Both the position numbers and the translations under genes were made by a program. Shown here in pieces: positions 63,804 to 64,000 of a stretch of DNA of 64,000 nt. Positions within the stretch are counted from its first letter, which is position 1. The number at the start of each line of letters is the position of its first letter. This DNA is from Malus domestica (taxonomy: Eukaryota; Streptophyta; Magnoliopsida; Rosales; Rosaceae): contig NC_091669.1 in assembly GCF_042453785.1 (NCBI RefSeq), forward strand, positions 35,233,001 to 35,297,000, read 5' to 3'. The notes under the pieces were generated by a model. It worked only from the letters and a program-made list of their open reading frames with translations. It was not told the origin of the DNA and did no database searches.

Positions 63804-64000
63804 TGAAAGTCTATGTGGACGACATTATGATTTTAAGACTAAAGACGTGGAGATCACATCAAAAACCTTGCTCATTCATGAAAATGATGTGAGAGAGAGA
63901 ATCATGCATCATTCGTGAGTTGTTTCTCTTATTATATTTAATATATTTTCTTCCACCCAAATAATTTGTTTTTTAATACATCCAATATAAATAATATTAG
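63804..64000 (+). pseudogene. Gypsy reverse transcriptase relic, part 3
   Basis: Directly after the Harbinger duplication the frame reads VYVDDIMIL, the RT active-site YVDD box of gypsy elements, continuing the pieces at 54950 and 56750. Coding similarity is lost after about 63880; the last ~120 bases are AT-rich and continue beyond the window. Confidence 0.8.

Overview
This window is nuclear DNA from a flowering plant. It has spliced plant genes with GT-AG introns, a Cassandra retrotransposon, Ty3/gypsy elements of the Tat and Athila types, hAT, PIF/Harbinger and Mutator-like DNA transposons, and many MITEs. The style of the repeats suggests Rosaceae (apple/pear type), but this is an inference from general resemblance. 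No organelle, bacterial or viral genes were seen.

Layout. 1-3802 is a Mutator-like element with ~240 bp terminal inverted repeats (TIRs) that carries a FAR1-related (FRS) transposase-type gene. 3870-5946 is an intact six-exon ARF1 GTPase gene. 7397-9151 (minus) is a galactinol synthase gene broken by a one-base frameshift beside its DxD motif and by a hairpin MITE in the last exon. 10780-17068 is an intact delta-COP (coatomer) gene with a likely U12-type intron. 18176-19173 is a Cassandra element with three LTRs and two internal domains. 19179-22092 is unresolved repeat-derived DNA. 22093-35074 (minus) is a 13 kb Tat-type gypsy element with nearly identical LTRs and an antisense gene. 35075-44476 is a decayed Athila-type element whose 5' LTR is truncated at the Tat insertion. 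44477-45376 looks like a copia 3' end. 45947-46440 (minus) is a ubiquitin-S27a pseudogene split by a Tourist-like MITE, followed by further MITEs. 47800-49909, 50369-51527 and 55199-56749 are three hAT-type non-autonomous elements, each with a perfect 8 bp target duplication and its own subterminal repeat; the first has captured two exons of a chloroplast FKBP13-like gene. 52236-54127 is a probable solo LTR. A decayed gypsy reverse transcriptase (RT) is split over 54950-55198, 56750-56873 and 63804-64000 by the third hAT and by a 6.93 kb, apparently complete PIF/Harbinger element (56874-63803). That element has a 394-aa DDE transposase, a 297-aa Myb/SANT-like partner and a 1.7 kb CA-rich minisatellite.

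How it fits together. The left 17 kb is gene space: ARF1 recruits COPI coat to Golgi membranes and delta-COP is a subunit of that coat, so two genes of the same trafficking step lie within 13 kb (possibly by chance). The rest is a nested transposon accumulation. Insertion order can be read from target duplications: the Tat element sits at the edge of Athila, the hAT and Harbinger elements sit in an old gypsy RT, and MITEs sit in galactinol synthase and the S27a pseudogene. The least expected items are the antisense gene in the Tat element, the FKBP13 capture, the FRS gene in a TIR element whose right TIR supplies a 5' splice donor, the triple-LTR Cassandra, and the complete-looking Harbinger gene pair. 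All intron/exon models were made by eye from reading frame and splice consensus.
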